A DNA stretch of 48,243 nucleotides from Candidatus Latescibacterota bacterium (GTDB lineage Bacteria; Latescibacterota; UBA2968; UBA8231): NCBI GenBank assembly GCA_009691525.1, contig SICG01000007.1, forward strand, positions 1 to 48,243, read 5' to 3'. The notes beneath the pieces were generated by a model that saw only the letters and a list, made by a program, of their open reading frames with translations, was not told the DNA's origin and searched no databases. Below, in pieces: positions 7,320-15,752 of the stretch. The first letter of the stretch is position 1, and the number at the start of each line of letters is the position of its first letter. A program made the position numbers and the translations under genes.

Positions 7320-9968
7320 ATGCCCCTGGTGATCGGGAGAGCGGGTTTTATTTTTGCGGCAATAATAGTGAGTTGCGCCACGTTCGGAGTAGAGTCTGCC
7401 TTGGCCCAGTCGACGACCGGGTACCGCCCCGTTGAGGAGCCAGGGCTCAACGGCGTGCGTAATACTCCAGGGGCGATGGCCCCGAATCTGCGGAAGTGGT
7501 ATCTGCCCCAAAATCTCTACTACGAATATCAGTGGCGCGGGTGGGAGTACAGCAACTATGCCCGGGACACCTACCAAAAATACGTGGATATCCTGCTCGA
7601 AGGGTCGCGTTATTACGACCCCTTTGGCAATTATATCGCTCGGGGGTGGGCGATCTACGACTGGACAGAGAACAATCCGCAGCGGCAGGGCAGTGGCATA
7701 TTCAAGAGCCCCAAGTACAGCAGTTGGTTCAGCAACCTGATCATCTCCTCGGCGAAGAAGGGTCAGTTTTTCACCTCGCTGTCGATCAGCGATGCGATTC
7801 GCACCACCATGACCCCCCTCACCTTTTCCAAGCCCACCTTCAATGGCCTCCAGTGGGATTTCCTTTCAAACAAGTACGCGGTGACCTTGCTGGCCTCGCG
7901 GCTCAACGCTCCTGGACTCCCGGCACGGCAGGAGTCAGAGGCTCCCTCGCTTATCGAGAGTACCACTAGGTTGATGGGCGCTAGAGGGGTGGCGCAGGTC
8001 GGGGATTTCGCGCAGGTGGGGGCTACTTGGATTAGTGCTGCCAATACCCGCAGCGATCTCTCCCTGGGAGACAACTCCCTCAAAGGCGTGTTGACTACCC
8101 CGCAGAACACCGGCAATGTCGAGACCGTGACCCTTCGCATTTCGGACGACTCTCCGGAGACGCCGGATACCGGGGCTCTACTCTTTTTTGACAGGGTGAT
8201 CATCGACGGCGAGGTCCATCCAGAGATCCTTCCCATCATCAGGGGAGGGGTGCGGAACGGCGGCAGCCTGGAGGCCAACGGGGGTGATGTTATTGAACTG
8301 ATCTACGATATTAGAAACAGCTTCCGGCCAACTGAAAAGGTGCCGACCTTCCAGCAGATAACGAAGCTGGAATTCGAACTGATCGTAGCCAATGACTACC
8401 GCATCGACGCCACTTCCAATCGCCAGACCGATCTGCTGGGCGATCAGGTTTTCTTGCCCGTCGCCCAGGCCCGGGATGAGATTACCGACGGGTCAAATCA
8501 GCAGTTTATCCGCTTTGAATACGGCCTGCCCACATCCAATCAGGTGCTGGGCTTGGATCTGCAGGTGAGCAATCTGGCGGGATTCGATCTGCGCTCCGAG
8601 TATGTGGCGAACCGGCGCTACCGGCGTTTCCCCAATCAGAATTTTGGCAATCTCGGCGCGGCCGGCGAGCGGTCTGAGGCGGCCTACGTTACGGCCTCTT
8701 ATGTCCACTATCCCTGGTTTGGTTATGGCGAGGCCTTCACCATGGACCCAGAGTACAGTACCTCGGCGTTTATGGGGAATAGTGTAGGCGTCATCGACTA
8801 CAACAACCCACGCCAGAATCTCTTCGAGTTCGTGGATGACAACGACGACCAGGATCGTTATCCGGATTGGTCGCGGGCCGGCCAACAAGGCGGGGGAATC
8901 GGGGTTTCGAGCGGTGCGGTTGGTGAGGATCTCCAGGTCTTTCCCGGCCTAGACGAGAACAACGACTTTGTCTCGGATTTCAACCAGAACCGGAACAACC
9001 GGCCGGATTATGCCGAACCCTTTTTGCGTTACGCCGTGGATGAGCCGCAGTTCCTGTTCGGGATGGACATGAACAACAACACCATCATCGACCGTTTCGA
9101 GGATGATCGGGAACCAGACTACCCCTACGCTCGGGATCATCGGGGGTACAATTTCTACGGCGGCCTCAAACTCAGCGAGGACATCCAATTCACGGCCGGC
9201 CAACTGCGGGAAAGACAGCTCAGCAGCGACCGCAAGAGCCATTTGCGCTATGGCTTGTTGGCCGCAGAATGGAACCTTCCTGGGCTTGAACTATCCCTTT
9301 GCGAACATGCCAAGAAAGTCAAGGACGATATTCCTGAAAATCGAGTGGTATGGGTCGACCCCAGGGGCAAGACGGATTTTACCGATCCCATGGATGCCCA
9401 GGACACCTTCATCAACACCCTGTACCTCGAGGGTAAGTACTCCCGGGTCCGCAACCTGCACATCACCGGAAAATTCAAGTACGAGAGATATTTCCAGCAG
9501 GGTGAACAGGCAGATCTGAAGAGAGACCATTCCTTTGTTGGTTTGATCAACAAGGCGGACTATACGGCAGCGATAGGGAAAAATCTCATCTTCTGGCCCA
9601 AGTGGAAAAGCACCTTCCATTACGAGGTTCCCAGTGCCAAGTCGCTCGACACTGCCCGTAACCTTGAGGAGGTCTTGTTCCTGGTCACCAGGTACACCCT
9701 GATCTCTGGCACGACGTGGCTTGAGGCGGGGGTCGAGTTCAGCCGTTTCTACAACTTGAAGGAGAGCCCGACCACTCCGCAGATAGGGTTCGTGGACGAT
9801 TTTCGCAGCCTGGTTTACTCGGTCCTGTTCTCCAATACCTCAGCATACCAGGGTTACCAGCTGACGCTCAACAGTGGGCTGCAACTCGAACGCAAGAAGT
9901 TCAAGGAGGATAGCAATAAAGGATCAATGGTCTTCTTGCGGATATTTGCGGGCACTGGTACGCAATAA
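7320..9968 (+). CDS. Large exported protein, putative outer-membrane beta-barrel with acidic repeats
   Basis: 882 aa. The track starts at 7254 inside the upstream gene; ATG 7320 has GAGGAGGG six bases before it and opens a signal peptide (FIFAAIIVSCATFGVESALAQ). Much of the chain alternates polar and aromatic residues as in barrel strands (NLYYEYQWRGWEY, SWFSNLIISSAKKGQFF, FHYEV, YQLTLNSGLQL). Residues ~500-620 hold runs rich in Asp/Asn such as DDNDDQDRYPDW, DENNDFVSDFNQNRNN and DMNNNTIIDRFEDD, resembling calcium-binding D-x-N-x-D loops. I do not recognise the family. An outer-membrane channel or anchor for the three preceding secreted proteins fits the context but is inference. The C-terminus (FLRIFAGTGTQ) is not a classical Phe-ended barrel signal. 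Confidence 0.65.
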   Translation: MPLVIGRAGFIFAAIIVSCATFGVESALAQSTTGYRPVEEPGLNGVRNTPGAMAPNLRKWYLPQNLYYEYQWRGWEYSNYARDTYQKYVDILLEGSRYYDPFGNYIARGWAIYDWTENNPQRQGSGIFKSPKYSSWFSNLIISSAKKGQFFTSLSISDAIRTTMTPLTFSKPTFNGLQWDFLSNKYAVTLLASRLNAPGLPARQESEAPSLIESTTRLMGARGVAQVGDFAQVGATWISAANTRSDLSLGDNSLKGVLTTPQNTGNVETVTLRISDDSPETPDTGALLFFDRVIIDGEVHPEILPIIRGGVRNGGSLEANGGDVIELIYDIRNSFRPTEKVPTFQQITKLEFELIVANDYRIDATSNRQTDLLGDQVFLPVAQARDEITDGSNQQFIRFEYGLPTSNQVLGLDLQVSNLAGFDLRSEYVANRRYRRFPNQNFGNLGAAGERSEAAYVTASYVHYPWFGYGEAFTMDPEYSTSAFMGNSVGVIDYNNPRQNLFEFVDDNDDQDRYPDWSRAGQQGGGIGVSSGAVGEDLQVFPGLDENNDFVSDFNQNRNNRPDYAEPFLRYAVDEPQFLFGMDMNNNTIIDRFEDDREPDYPYARDHRGYNFYGGLKLSEDIQFTAGQLRERQLSSDRKSHLRYGLLAAEWNLPGLELSLCEHAKKVKDDIPENRVVWVDPRGKTDFTDPMDAQDTFINTLYLEGKYSRVRNLHITGKFKYERYFQQGEQADLKRDHSFVGLINKADYTAAIGKNLIFWPKWKSTFHYEVPSAKSLDTARNLEEVLFLVTRYTLISGTTWLEAGVEFSRFYNLKESPTTPQIGFVDDFRSLVYSVLFSNTSAYQGYQLTLNSGLQLERKKFKEDSNKGSMVFLRIFAGTGTQ

Positions 9969-9989
9969 ACTAGCATCACGACAGGATGC

Positions 9990-10053
9990 AGAAAGGAGGT
10001 GAGCGCTGCGGACAAGTGAGTAGCTCCTCTCGGTTTTTTTACCTCACCTTTCT
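9990..10053 (+). promoter_or_regulatory. Leader hairpin(s), possible attenuator before the CBM9-like gene
   Basis: AGAAAGGAGGTGAG (9990-10003) can pair with CTCACCTTTCT (10043-10053), 11 base pairs with a GGA bulge. Inside it AGGAG (9994-9998) can instead pair with CTCCT (10024-10028), followed by CGGTTTTTTT, a weak terminator-like signal. The two pairings exclude each other. The ribosome site CAGGAG and ATG follow directly. Confidence 0.35.
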
Positions 10054-10066
10054 CAGGAGTTCAGCG

Positions 10067-10999
10067 ATGCAGAGGAAACAAAGCTTTCTGTGGGGAGGCG
10101 CGCTTGTTCTTACTTTGAGCAGCGCTGCCTTGGCCCATGTGGGCATAACCGTCTACTGCCCTCAGGTGCCCGATCCCTCGGCGATGAAGATAGACGGCAA
10201 GGACAATGACTGGGGCTGGCTCGACCCGAGTTTTGTCACCACCCCCGCGGAGTGTTTCACTGCCGGGGGCGAGACCGTAGCGAAATCGGATTACGACTTT
10301 GCGTACAAGTCGGGGTGGAGCCCGCTGCCAGACAACCGCTTTTATTTTTTCTATCGCGTTCAGGACGATACCCTGATCCGGCACGAGGACGAGCCGAAGC
10401 GGGCCTGGAACGACGATTGTATCCAGATCACCTTTGACGCCGACCATTCGGGCGGGGATTTCCTGGGTGAAAACTTGGAGCAGGTGCATAACGCCACACG
10501 GTTTCATATGCGGGTCCTGCCCAAGCCAAACGAGGAGGTGGTCTTCAACAGCATGACCGAGTACATCGATATGCCCTCGCTCAGATGGACCGAGGACATG
10601 TTTGAGGGCAAGCCGACGGGCAAGGAATCCATTGAGGTTGCCTGGACCTTGCTGCCGGCCGGGGCTGCCGATTTGTCGACCAATGTCAGTTACACCTTCG
10701 AAGCAGCCTTTGCCTTCTATGATCTCTACGGCCCGACCAAGGCAGAGTCCAAGAGGCATATCTTCACTGCCGACCAGGTCACCCACGTGGGCGTGCGCCC
10801 TCTGGATGCGGATGGTTGCAATGCTGACGGGAACTGCGGGGCCAAGCACCAGTTTTATCCCCTAGGCAGCAGCACGGGACAGGATCAGAAAGGTGACCAG
10901 ATGCCAGATTATTACATGCTACCTGGAGAAGGTGGGACTGCCGTGGAGAGTGTTACCTGGGGCAGAATCAAAAGCCATTTGGACCAGGAAGTGCGTTGA
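10067..10999 (+). CDS. Secreted CBM9-like domain protein
   Basis: 310 aa. The track's first 27 residues are dropped: ATG 10067 has AGGAGT six bases upstream and opens a clean signal peptide (FLWGGALVLTLSSAALAH). The mature part resembles the carbohydrate-binding family 9-like fold: a start motif AMKIDGKDNDWGW, then RFYFFYRVQDDTLIR and WNDDCIQITFDADHSGGD, which correspond to the IDG..DdW, lyv.v.v.D and W..D.vei..D signatures of CBM9_1. About 300 residues, so essentially one extended domain. Likely periplasmic or surface-exposed sugar binding. A strong hairpin terminator follows, so the cluster may be split into transcripts here. Confidence 0.72.
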   Translation: MQRKQSFLWGGALVLTLSSAALAHVGITVYCPQVPDPSAMKIDGKDNDWGWLDPSFVTTPAECFTAGGETVAKSDYDFAYKSGWSPLPDNRFYFFYRVQDDTLIRHEDEPKRAWNDDCIQITFDADHSGGDFLGENLEQVHNATRFHMRVLPKPNEEVVFNSMTEYIDMPSLRWTEDMFEGKPTGKESIEVAWTLLPAGAADLSTNVSYTFEAAFAFYDLYGPTKAESKRHIFTADQVTHVGVRPLDADGCNADGNCGAKHQFYPLGSSTGQDQKGDQMPDYYMLPGEGGTAVESVTWGRIKSHLDQEVR

Positions 11000-11019
11000 G
11001 CGGTAGCTAGTGAGGTCAG

Positions 11020-11057
11020 AGAGGAGGGTGCAGAGAATCTGCCCCTCCTCTTTGCTT
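11020..11057 (+). terminator. Rho-independent-type terminator
   Basis: AGAGGAGGG-T-GCAGA, loop GAA, TCTGC-CCCTCCTCT: a 14-bp stem with one bulged T, followed by a short T-rich run TTGCTT. It begins about 20 bases after the TGA of the CBM9-like gene. The T-run is weak, so read-through is possible. Confidence 0.6.
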
Positions 11058-11085
11058 CAATCCTCGAACTGCAGGGCGGATACCA

Positions 11086-11853
11086 ATGAAAAGGCTTGTT
11101 TACACGTTGCCAGGGTTTGTGCTCCTGTTGCTTTGCAGTTGCGACACCAAGTTGGGCTATCGGCATTTCGCCGGCCCCATTGTGCCGGCTTCTGGAGCGA
11201 TAGAAGAAAAGGAGTATGTGGTCGGGGATGATCGCAGCATTACCTTTCTCAGGGACCGCCTGGAGGTTACCCTTGTGCCCTTGACTGCGGAGGTGTTGAA
11301 TCGACAATTCTCAACTGAGTCAACCACACCGAAGGGCTTCCGCCAGCCCAATCCGTATGCCATCGCGCACAATCCCTATACCTATGGCGACTGGAAACCG
11401 CCGGGAGAAGAACAGGCGCCAGAACGCTTCACCGTCTTCCTGCTGAGGGTGAAGAACTACGCCTATCCAAAAGTGAAGATAGATCCGGCCAATACCGCCA
11501 TCATCGCTCCCAACGGACGGCGCTACCAGACTCTCAGCCTTGCCGCCCTGGTCGAGTACTACTTGCCCTATGCCATCGCTTATGCAGGCAATTCCCGCGC
11601 CAAAGTCACTGCGCGGCGGGATCTGTTGCGCAAGACCCTTTACGATGCGGACTTCGTGTTCAGCGGCCAGGAAAAGGAAGGATACCTCGTTTTCCCGGCC
11701 CTCGATCGCGATACCGCCGAATTTGAGGTGCGCATCAATGAAATGACCCTTCGTTTCGACTACAAGGGTGAGCCTGTTGATACGGTCGATATTCCCTACA
11801 AGTTTCAACGCGAGGTCTATATGGCCCGCAGGCCTCGCACTAACCTGCGATAG
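11086..11853 (+). CDS. Uncharacterised lipoprotein
   Basis: 255 aa. N-terminus MKRLVYTLPGFVLLLLCSC is an SPII signal with the modified Cys at 19. The mature chain has no motif I can name. It contains beta-type stretches (RSITFLRDRLEVTLVPLT, RFTVFLLRVKNYAYPKVKID, YLVFPALDRDTAEFEVRIN) that suggest an immunoglobulin-like sandwich, and a charged C-terminus (MARRPRTNLR). GGGCGGA lies about 8 bases before the ATG. The next gene starts 3 bases after its stop, so the two are co-translated. It may be an accessory lipoprotein of the envelope cluster; no enzymatic role is visible. Confidence 0.75.
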   Translation: MKRLVYTLPGFVLLLLCSCDTKLGYRHFAGPIVPASGAIEEKEYVVGDDRSITFLRDRLEVTLVPLTAEVLNRQFSTESTTPKGFRQPNPYAIAHNPYTYGDWKPPGEEQAPERFTVFLLRVKNYAYPKVKIDPANTAIIAPNGRRYQTLSLAALVEYYLPYAIAYAGNSRAKVTARRDLLRKTLYDADFVFSGQEKEGYLVFPALDRDTAEFEVRINEMTLRFDYKGEPVDTVDIPYKFQREVYMARRPRTNLR

Positions 11854-11856
11854 GGT

Positions 11857-13536
11857 ATGAGTTTGATGAATTGGTTAGTGGGGGTTTGGGTCGTGCTGCA
11901 AATGGCTTGCGCCACCGGGGAGCAGCCGCAGGAAGTAGTAGCCAAAGTTGGTAACCAGGAGATCCGGGGAGAGGATTTGCTCCATTTCGCAGCCGAGGTG
12001 CCGGCTCTGCTGCGGTCGGAAAAGGTGGGGGGCGAGGAACTCGAAGAATATCTGAATTCGATGATCGATATGGAGTTGATGCTCCTCGAAGCCAGCTCCA
12101 GGGGGTTGGACCAGACGCCCGAGCAATTGGAAAAGTGGGAAGGGGAGCGCAAAAGAAAACTGATCGCGGTTTTTCTCCAGAAGCACCTCCAGGATAAGAT
12201 CAACCCTTCTCAGGGGGAATTGCTGCAGCAATTCAAGGAGAGTAAGTGGGGCCGCATGTTGAAGTTGGCCCATATCCGGGTGAAGACTGAGGAGGAGGGC
12301 CGGCAGGTGAGTGCCCAGCTCACGGAGGGGCGGGTCTTCGAGGAGGTGGCCAGGGAACGCTCGATCGACCGAAACACCGCAGCAAATGCAGGTCTGATCG
12401 ATACCTATTTCGGGAGGGGCAACCTCGACGAGTTGGGCCTGCCGGTGGAGCTTGCGGAGCATATCTTTGGTTTGAAAGTCGGAGAATACGGAGGGCCCTT
12501 TCTCCTGCGAAGCGGGTACGAGGTGTTCAAGGTGGTGGATGAACGCCCGGCTCCTTCAAGCTATGCCCTCGTTTTCGCGCAAACCACCCTTCTTGAGACC
12601 CTCAACGCCCGACGGCAGCAGGTATGGCTAGAGTTGAAAGGGAAATTCGATGCCCAGCTAGACCAAGAAGGCCTCGAGTTCTTCTTGGAAAAGGTGGCTG
12701 CCGCAAAGGGAGACAGCCTGCACGTTGACGATCGGGAGGCGGAGCGCGCCTTGAGCAAGTACAGAGGGGGGCAGGTCACCGTCAGGGATTTCCTCGATGC
12801 CTACCAACAGGTCGCAGCTCCGAATCGCGTCGAGCTCGACCGCAGCGGGGTGGTGAAATTCGTGGAAAACCATCTTCTGCCGGAGGCCCTGATGTACCGG
12901 AGTGCCCTAGCGGAGGGCCTCGAACAGGACTCTACCGTTACTGCCTGGACGAAGGCCAGGAAAAAGGCGCTCCTGATCGAAGCCCTGAGAGAACGAGAAG
13001 TTGAAAGTCAGGTCGACACGGGTGAATCGGCTTTGCGCCAATATTACCAGGCCCACCAAGGGCGTTTCATGCTGCTTGCGGAGATCCATTTTGTGGAGAT
13101 CCTGACCAAGACCGAGGCAGAGGCCAAGCGTGTGATCCAGAGCATCCAGCGCGGCGAGGATATGGGACACCTGGCCGAGAAACACAGCATCAGGCCAGGA
13201 GCGGCTAAGACCAAAGGCGAATTCCGCATGCATCCCTTTGAGCGCCAGCGGTATATGGAGCTATACGATGCGGCAGACAGAGCGGAGATCGGCAAGCTAC
13301 AGGGACCGGTGCAGACGGCGGAGGGATATTCAGTGTTCAAGGTGTTGGCAAAACTGCCGGCACGGCCCGAGCCCTTTGAACAGGCTAGCACCAAGGTGAA
13401 ATACTGGCTGCGGGAAGAAGAAGAAAAACGCCTATTCGAAGCCCTGCTCGCCAGGCTGTGGGAGCAGTACCGCCCCGAGATCGTCCTGTTTAAAGACCGC
13501 CTTGCCAAGATGGTAAATGCAGAAGCTGGTACCTAA
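11857..13536 (+). CDS. SurA/PrsA-like peptidyl-prolyl isomerase with two parvulin domains
   Basis: 559 aa. The N-terminus (NWLVGVWVVLQMACATG) is hydrophobic; Cys18 could be lipidated, though the lipobox is imperfect. A SurA_N-like helical region (about 25-130: VVAKVGNQEIRGEDL, LEKWEGERKRKLI) precedes a first PPIC domain (about 130-230: LKLAHIRVKTEEEG, GPFLLRSGYEVFKVVDE) and a second near 395-520 (AEIHFVEILTKTEAEAKRV, GPVQTAEGYSVFKVL). Such proteins chaperone unfolded outer-membrane barrels in the periplasm, which fits the putative barrel encoded upstream. It overlaps the following TPR gene by 20 bases. The folds are well supported; clients are inferred. Confidence 0.85.
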   Translation: MSLMNWLVGVWVVLQMACATGEQPQEVVAKVGNQEIRGEDLLHFAAEVPALLRSEKVGGEELEEYLNSMIDMELMLLEASSRGLDQTPEQLEKWEGERKRKLIAVFLQKHLQDKINPSQGELLQQFKESKWGRMLKLAHIRVKTEEEGRQVSAQLTEGRVFEEVARERSIDRNTAANAGLIDTYFGRGNLDELGLPVELAEHIFGLKVGEYGGPFLLRSGYEVFKVVDERPAPSSYALVFAQTTLLETLNARRQQVWLELKGKFDAQLDQEGLEFFLEKVAAAKGDSLHVDDREAERALSKYRGGQVTVRDFLDAYQQVAAPNRVELDRSGVVKFVENHLLPEALMYRSALAEGLEQDSTVTAWTKARKKALLIEALREREVESQVDTGESALRQYYQAHQGRFMLLAEIHFVEILTKTEAEAKRVIQSIQRGEDMGHLAEKHSIRPGAAKTKGEFRMHPFERQRYMELYDAADRAEIGKLQGPVQTAEGYSVFKVLAKLPARPEPFEQASTKVKYWLREEEEKRLFEALLARLWEQYRPEIVLFKDRLAKMVNAEAGT

Positions 13537-14893
13537 GGGATGGCTCCTTGCCGCAGGAGTGTTCCTGGTTCTATCTGGCTGCGGGAAGGGACGGGAAGAA
13601 AAAGAGCAGGCTGCGGCCAGGCAACTGGCCGAGGCAGGGCGATATTCCGAGGCAATCGTTGCTTGCCAGCGCCTCCTGGAAAATGATCCAGACCAGGCAG
13701 AAACCCACTTGCTCCTGGGCACCCTGCTGATGAAGCAGGGCCAGTTCAAACTGGCAGCCCAGGAATGCGAGCAGGCATGGCGCCTGGCCCCGGACAATGC
13801 TGAAGCGTGCCTGGCATTGGGGGATGTGTACGTGCGGCAGCGCCGCAACGACGAGGCTGCGGCGATCTACCGCGAGGCGATCGACCTTTCGCCGGACCAG
13901 GCAGGACCTTACCGCAAGCTCGCCATCGCCTACCTAGATCAATTCCGCTATTCCGAAGCCGTGGAAGCCTTGAAACAGGCGCTGGAGCGCGAACCAGAGC
14001 ACGCACCCACCCATTACAGTCTGGGGTTGGTCTATGAGCGCCAGGCGGAATACGATTCGGCGAAGGTCGAACTCGAACGGGCCACCGCGCTCGATACCGC
14101 CTATGCTTTGGCATATTACCACCTGGGAGATATCCATATAGGGCTTGGGCGCCCTCAGGAAGCCGAGGCCAGCCTCAGAACTGCGTTGCACTTCCGCCCA
14201 GCGTACGCAGAGCCCTACACCAGTTTGGGGCAGGTGTTCATAGAACAGGGGCTAAATGCAGAAGCGGAAGAGGCGTTCAAGCAGGCCATTGCCCTCGACC
14301 CCGTTGCCCCGGAGGCCTACCACCGCCTGGGGGGTTTGTACCTGAGGCAGGGGAAGACGGCCCTCGGCCAGCAGCTGTTGGCGGCATTTGAACGTCTCAG
14401 GGCGGTAGGCGAAGAGATCACCCGGCAGCGCTATATCCTGGCCAATTTTCCCGACGATGCTGACGCGCATTACAATTTGGGGGTCCTATACGCCCGCCAG
14501 GGCCGTTACCAGGAGGCAGCCGGGGAGTACCACCAAGCCCTAGCCATCTTCCCCGAGGACGCGAGCGCGCGCAACAATCTGGCGAATATTCTCCTCAAAG
14601 AGCAGCGGGTTGCCGAGGCAGTCCGGGAATACGAAACCCTTCTGGCCGCCAATCCGCGCTACGCCCAAGGGTACAGCAACCTGGGCACCGCATATCTAAT
14701 GATGAAGGACGTGGGGCGGGCAACCCAAGCCTTCCAAAAAGCGGTCCGCCTGGCACCCGAAAATGCGGAGGCTCACTACAACCTGGCGATGCTGTATCTC
14801 AGAGGAGGAATGCAGGCGGAAGGCGAAAGAGAGCTGGAAATCTACAAGAGTCTGACCACCACGGCACCTGACACGGCACAGAAAACCCCCTGA
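13517..14893 (+). CDS. TPR-repeat lipoprotein
   Basis: 458 aa. The SPII signal GWLLAAGVFLVLSGCG puts the lipid Cys at 22. The rest is about eleven tetratricopeptide repeats of the usual 34-residue type, for example AGRYSEAIVACQRLLENDP, NDEAAAIYREAIDLSPDQ, AEAEEAFKQAIALDPVAPEA and VGRATQAFQKAVRLAPENAEA. TPR lipoproteins act as periplasmic scaffolds. The start lies inside the parvulin gene (20-base overlap), implying coupled translation and a shared envelope role. It closes the cluster; the next gene, 13 bases on, is a cytoplasmic enzyme. No catalytic domain is present. Confidence 0.88.
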   Translation: MQKLVPKGWLLAAGVFLVLSGCGKGREEKEQAAARQLAEAGRYSEAIVACQRLLENDPDQAETHLLLGTLLMKQGQFKLAAQECEQAWRLAPDNAEACLALGDVYVRQRRNDEAAAIYREAIDLSPDQAGPYRKLAIAYLDQFRYSEAVEALKQALEREPEHAPTHYSLGLVYERQAEYDSAKVELERATALDTAYALAYYHLGDIHIGLGRPQEAEASLRTALHFRPAYAEPYTSLGQVFIEQGLNAEAEEAFKQAIALDPVAPEAYHRLGGLYLRQGKTALGQQLLAAFERLRAVGEEITRQRYILANFPDDADAHYNLGVLYARQGRYQEAAGEYHQALAIFPEDASARNNLANILLKEQRVAEAVREYETLLAANPRYAQGYSNLGTAYLMMKDVGRATQAFQKAVRLAPENAEAHYNLAMLYLRGGMQAEGERELEIYKSLTTTAPDTAQKTP

Positions 14894-14906
14894 AGGACCT
14901 AGCGCG

Positions 14907-15740
14907 ATGATTATCGACTGCCACACCCACGCCTGGGACTACTGGCCTTACGACCCGCCGGTCCCAGATCCTACCAGCAGAGGCCAGGTCGGGCAATTGC
15001 TCTGGGAAATGGACCGCAACAAAGTGGACAAGGCGGTGCTGGTCTGCGCCCGCATCGAGCACAACCCCAACAACAACGACTACGGGTACGCCTGCGTCCA
15101 AGCGCATCCGGACCGACTGTTGATGTTCGCCGATGTGGATTGCGCGTGGAGCGAGACCTACCATACACCGGGGGCCGCTGGTCGGTTGGAAGAGGCGGCC
15201 AGGAATTACCAGCTCAAAGGATACACCCATTACCTGAAAAGCGATTACGACTGGTTTGAATCGCGGGAAGGGCTCGCCTTCTTCGAGAAGACCGCAGAAC
15301 TGGGGTTGATCTCCAGCCTGGCATTGGGCGCGGCTTGGCACCCAGCGCTGCGCGAACTGGCTCGGCGTTTCCCTTCGGTGGTGTTTCTCCTCCACCATAT
15401 GGCTGGGACCAGGGCCGCCGAAGCGCCTCCCTATCCTAGCTTGCAGGAGGTGCTCAAGTCCGCCGCAGTTCCCAATATCCACATCAAGCTCTCGGGCTTT
15501 CACTATGTCTCACAGGTATCGTGGGATTATCCCTACTCGGATACCCTGTGGATGGTACGCGCCCTCTACCAACACTACGGTCCAGAGCGGCTGTGCTGGG
15601 CCTCGGATTACCCGCCGGTGTTGGGGTCCATGACCTACCAGCAATCCCTCGAGGTTGTGCGCAAGCACTGCTCGTTTATCCCTGGCCACGACCAGGAAAT
15701 GATCTTGGGTGGCAACATGCAGCGCCTGCTAGGCCTTTAG
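14907..15740 (+). CDS. Amidohydrolase-2-type metal-dependent hydrolase
   Basis: 277 aa, normal for the amidohydrolase 2 (TIM-barrel) family. The N-terminal metal site IIDCHTH (His6, His8), a mid-chain histidine in VVFLLHHMAG and the C-terminal aspartate in LCWASDYPPVLG are where metal ligands occur in this superfamily, followed by the usual MILGGNMQRLLGL ending. Family members hydrolyse lactones, decarboxylate aromatic acids or cleave C-N bonds; the substrate cannot be read here. Beside a sugar isomerase and oxidoreductases, a sugar-lactone hydrolase is the most natural guess. AAGGA lies about 10 bases before the ATG. It begins the catabolic operon. Confidence 0.82.
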   Translation: MIIDCHTHAWDYWPYDPPVPDPTSRGQVGQLLWEMDRNKVDKAVLVCARIEHNPNNNDYGYACVQAHPDRLLMFADVDCAWSETYHTPGAAGRLEEAARNYQLKGYTHYLKSDYDWFESREGLAFFEKTAELGLISSLALGAAWHPALRELARRFPSVVFLLHHMAGTRAAEAPPYPSLQEVLKSAAVPNIHIKLSGFHYVSQVSWDYPYSDTLWMVRALYQHYGPERLCWASDYPPVLGSMTYQQSLEVVRKHCSFIPGHDQEMILGGNMQRLLGL

Positions 15741-15752
15741 AAAGGACGATCA

